The notes under the pieces are model-generated. The model did not search any database, was not told the origin of the DNA, and saw only the letters and a list, made by a program, of their open reading frames with translations. The position numbers and the translations under genes were made by a program. Positions 5,143-5,842 of a DNA stretch of 5,842 bases are shown here, piece after piece; positions within the stretch are counted from its first letter, which is position 1, and the number at the start of each line of letters is the position of its first letter. Source of the stretch: Flemingiibacterium sp045634345 (GTDB taxonomy: Bacteria; Bacillota; Clostridia; Oscillospirales; CAG-272); assembly GCA_045634345.1 (NCBI GenBank), contig JAZRAB010000149.1, forward strand, positions 1 through 5,842, given 5' to 3'.

Positions 5143-5685
5143 ATGAGTGATCTGTACGACGCAACCGGCGAGAAGAGATGGTATGTTGCGCATACCTACT
5201 CCGGCTACGAAAACAAGGTAAAGACGAACCTTGAAAAAATCGTCGAAAACCGCGGACTACAGGATGTCATCGTTGACATTCGCATCCCGGTTGAAACCTA
5301 TATTGACAGCGAGACCCAAAAAGAGGTCGAGGAAAAGATATTCCCGAGCTATGTGCTTGTAAAAATGGTAATGACTGACGAAACATGGCATGTCGTCAGA
5401 AATATCAGCGGCGTTACAGGCTTTGTTGGCCCCGGATCCAAACCTACTCCGCTTACAGACGCTGAGGTTGCCTCAATGGGCATCGAATCGGCTGTACCGA
5501 AGGTCGTTGTCAACTATAATATTGATGATACCGTTGAAATCAAGGACGGTGCTCTTAAGGGTATGCGCGGCATACTTAAGGAGATCTCCGACGATAAGAA
5601 GAAGGTCACGGTGCTCGTCAATATGTTCGGAAGAGATACACCGTTCGAGCTCGATTCGGACGCGATAGCTCTTGTGAACGAATGA
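5143..5685 (+). CDS. nusG: Transcription termination/antitermination factor NusG
   Basis: Binds elongating RNA polymerase and, through its C-terminal KOW domain, partners such as Rho or ribosomal protein uS10 (family knowledge). The 180-residue product is full length. The NGN domain (about 11-105) shows RWYVAHTYSGYENKVKTNLE (12-31), EEKIFPSYVLVKM (63-75), TDETWHVVRNISGVTGFVG (78-96) and PGSKPTPLT (97-105). The KOW domain (about 128-178) shows DDTVEIKDGALKGMRGILKEI and VNMFGRDTPFELD. IFPGYV is usual where IFPSYV is found, a mild change. GGAGA lies seven bases before the ATG. It is third in the operon; rplK follows after a 105-nt gap holding a structured leader. Confidence 0.98.
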   Translation: MSDLYDATGEKRWYVAHTYSGYENKVKTNLEKIVENRGLQDVIVDIRIPVETYIDSETQKEVEEKIFPSYVLVKMVMTDETWHVVRNISGVTGFVGPGSKPTPLTDAEVASMGIESAVPKVVVNYNIDDTVEIKDGALKGMRGILKEISDDKKKVTVLVNMFGRDTPFELDSDAIALVNE

Positions 5686-5702
5686 GGATATTCTCCTCAA
5701 AC

Positions 5703-5780
5703 GTGGGAGGGAGAAAACCACTAAAAATCCTCCCGAAAATCTAAATAGGACGAAATAGTCCTGCTACCACAATAGGGAGG
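5703..5780 (+). promoter_or_regulatory. rplK leader: probable L1-type control region with anti-SD option
   Basis: The pair GTGGGAGG (5703-5710) and CTACCAC (5764-5770) resembles the conserved element ahead of rplK in many bacteria, known in E. coli as the target for autoregulation by ribosomal protein L1. GTGG can pair with CCAC at 5767-5770. A separate hairpin is AGGAC (5747-5751) with GTCCT (5758-5762). CCTCCC (5729-5734) is complementary both to GGGAGG at 5705-5710 and to the rplK Shine-Dalgarno GGGAGG at 5775-5780. The pairings are seen in the sequence; L1 binding and translational switching are inferred. Confidence 0.6.
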
Positions 5781-5790
5781 TGCATTTATC

Positions 5791-5842
5791 ATGGCAAAGA
5801 AAATTATGGGTTACATCAAGCTGCAGCTGCCGGCAGGAAAGG
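5791..5842 (+). CDS. rplK: Large-subunit ribosomal protein uL11 (N-terminal part, cut by window end)
   Basis: Start of uL11, which forms the GTPase-associated centre of the 50S subunit with the L10/L12 stalk. Only 17 codons are present. They read MAKKIMGYIKLQLPAGK, the characteristic uL11 opening (family pattern MAKKVxGYIKLQxPAGKA). The Shine-Dalgarno GGGAGG (5775-5780) lies ten bases before the ATG, at the long end of normal spacing. It follows nusG as expected, and rplA would be predicted next, outside the window. Confidence 0.96.
   Translation, partial: MAKKIMGYIKLQLPAGK

Noticed and set aside
1..5842. Mobile element, phage gene or defence system
   Set aside because: All genes are recognisable housekeeping or transport genes. 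No transposase, integrase, terminal repeats or toxin-antitoxin pair is visible.

Overview
The window looks like the chromosome of an anaerobic low-to-mid-GC Firmicute, probably a Clostridia member of the Ruminococcaceae/Oscillospiraceae type. This placement is inferred from four things: strong GGAGG-type ribosome binding sites before most genes, a CIRCE operator on groESL, a four-cysteine bL33, and the gene order rpmG-secE-nusG-rplK. No species can be named from the sequence alone.

Layout. Positions 1-1947, minus strand: the two-gene chaperonin operon groES-groEL. It is read from a sigma-A-type promoter (2039-2067) with a perfect CIRCE operator (2001-2027) just downstream. Positions 1948-2246 are the divergent control region. 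Besides the groES promoter and CIRCE, it holds a second CIRCE-like site (2152-2178, 16 of 18 consensus positions, exact 9-nt spacer). This site faces a plus-strand gene for an AGCS-family (sodium/alanine-type) amino acid carrier (2247-3578). A compact formate/nitrite-family (FNT) channel gene follows (3675-4298), with its own extended -10 promoter and a long hairpin after its stop. Positions 4299-4655 are non-coding. They contain that hairpin, an AT-rich inverted repeat, a near-consensus promoter and a structured leader of about 175 nt. Positions 4656-5842 hold rpmG, secE, nusG and the first 17 codons of rplK. A structured leader precedes rplK and resembles the L1 target of other bacteria.

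How the parts work together. GroES and GroEL form the folding machine and are expected to be repressed by HrcA through CIRCE. The second CIRCE-like site suggests that the transporter behind it may share this heat-shock control, which I have not seen described. The right-hand operon joins ribosome parts (bL33, uL11), the SecYEG translocon subunit SecE and the transcription factor NusG, a classic growth-related cluster. The most interesting signals are regulatory rather than protein-coding: the second CIRCE-like site, the folded rpmG leader, and an apparent anti-Shine-Dalgarno switch ahead of rplK.
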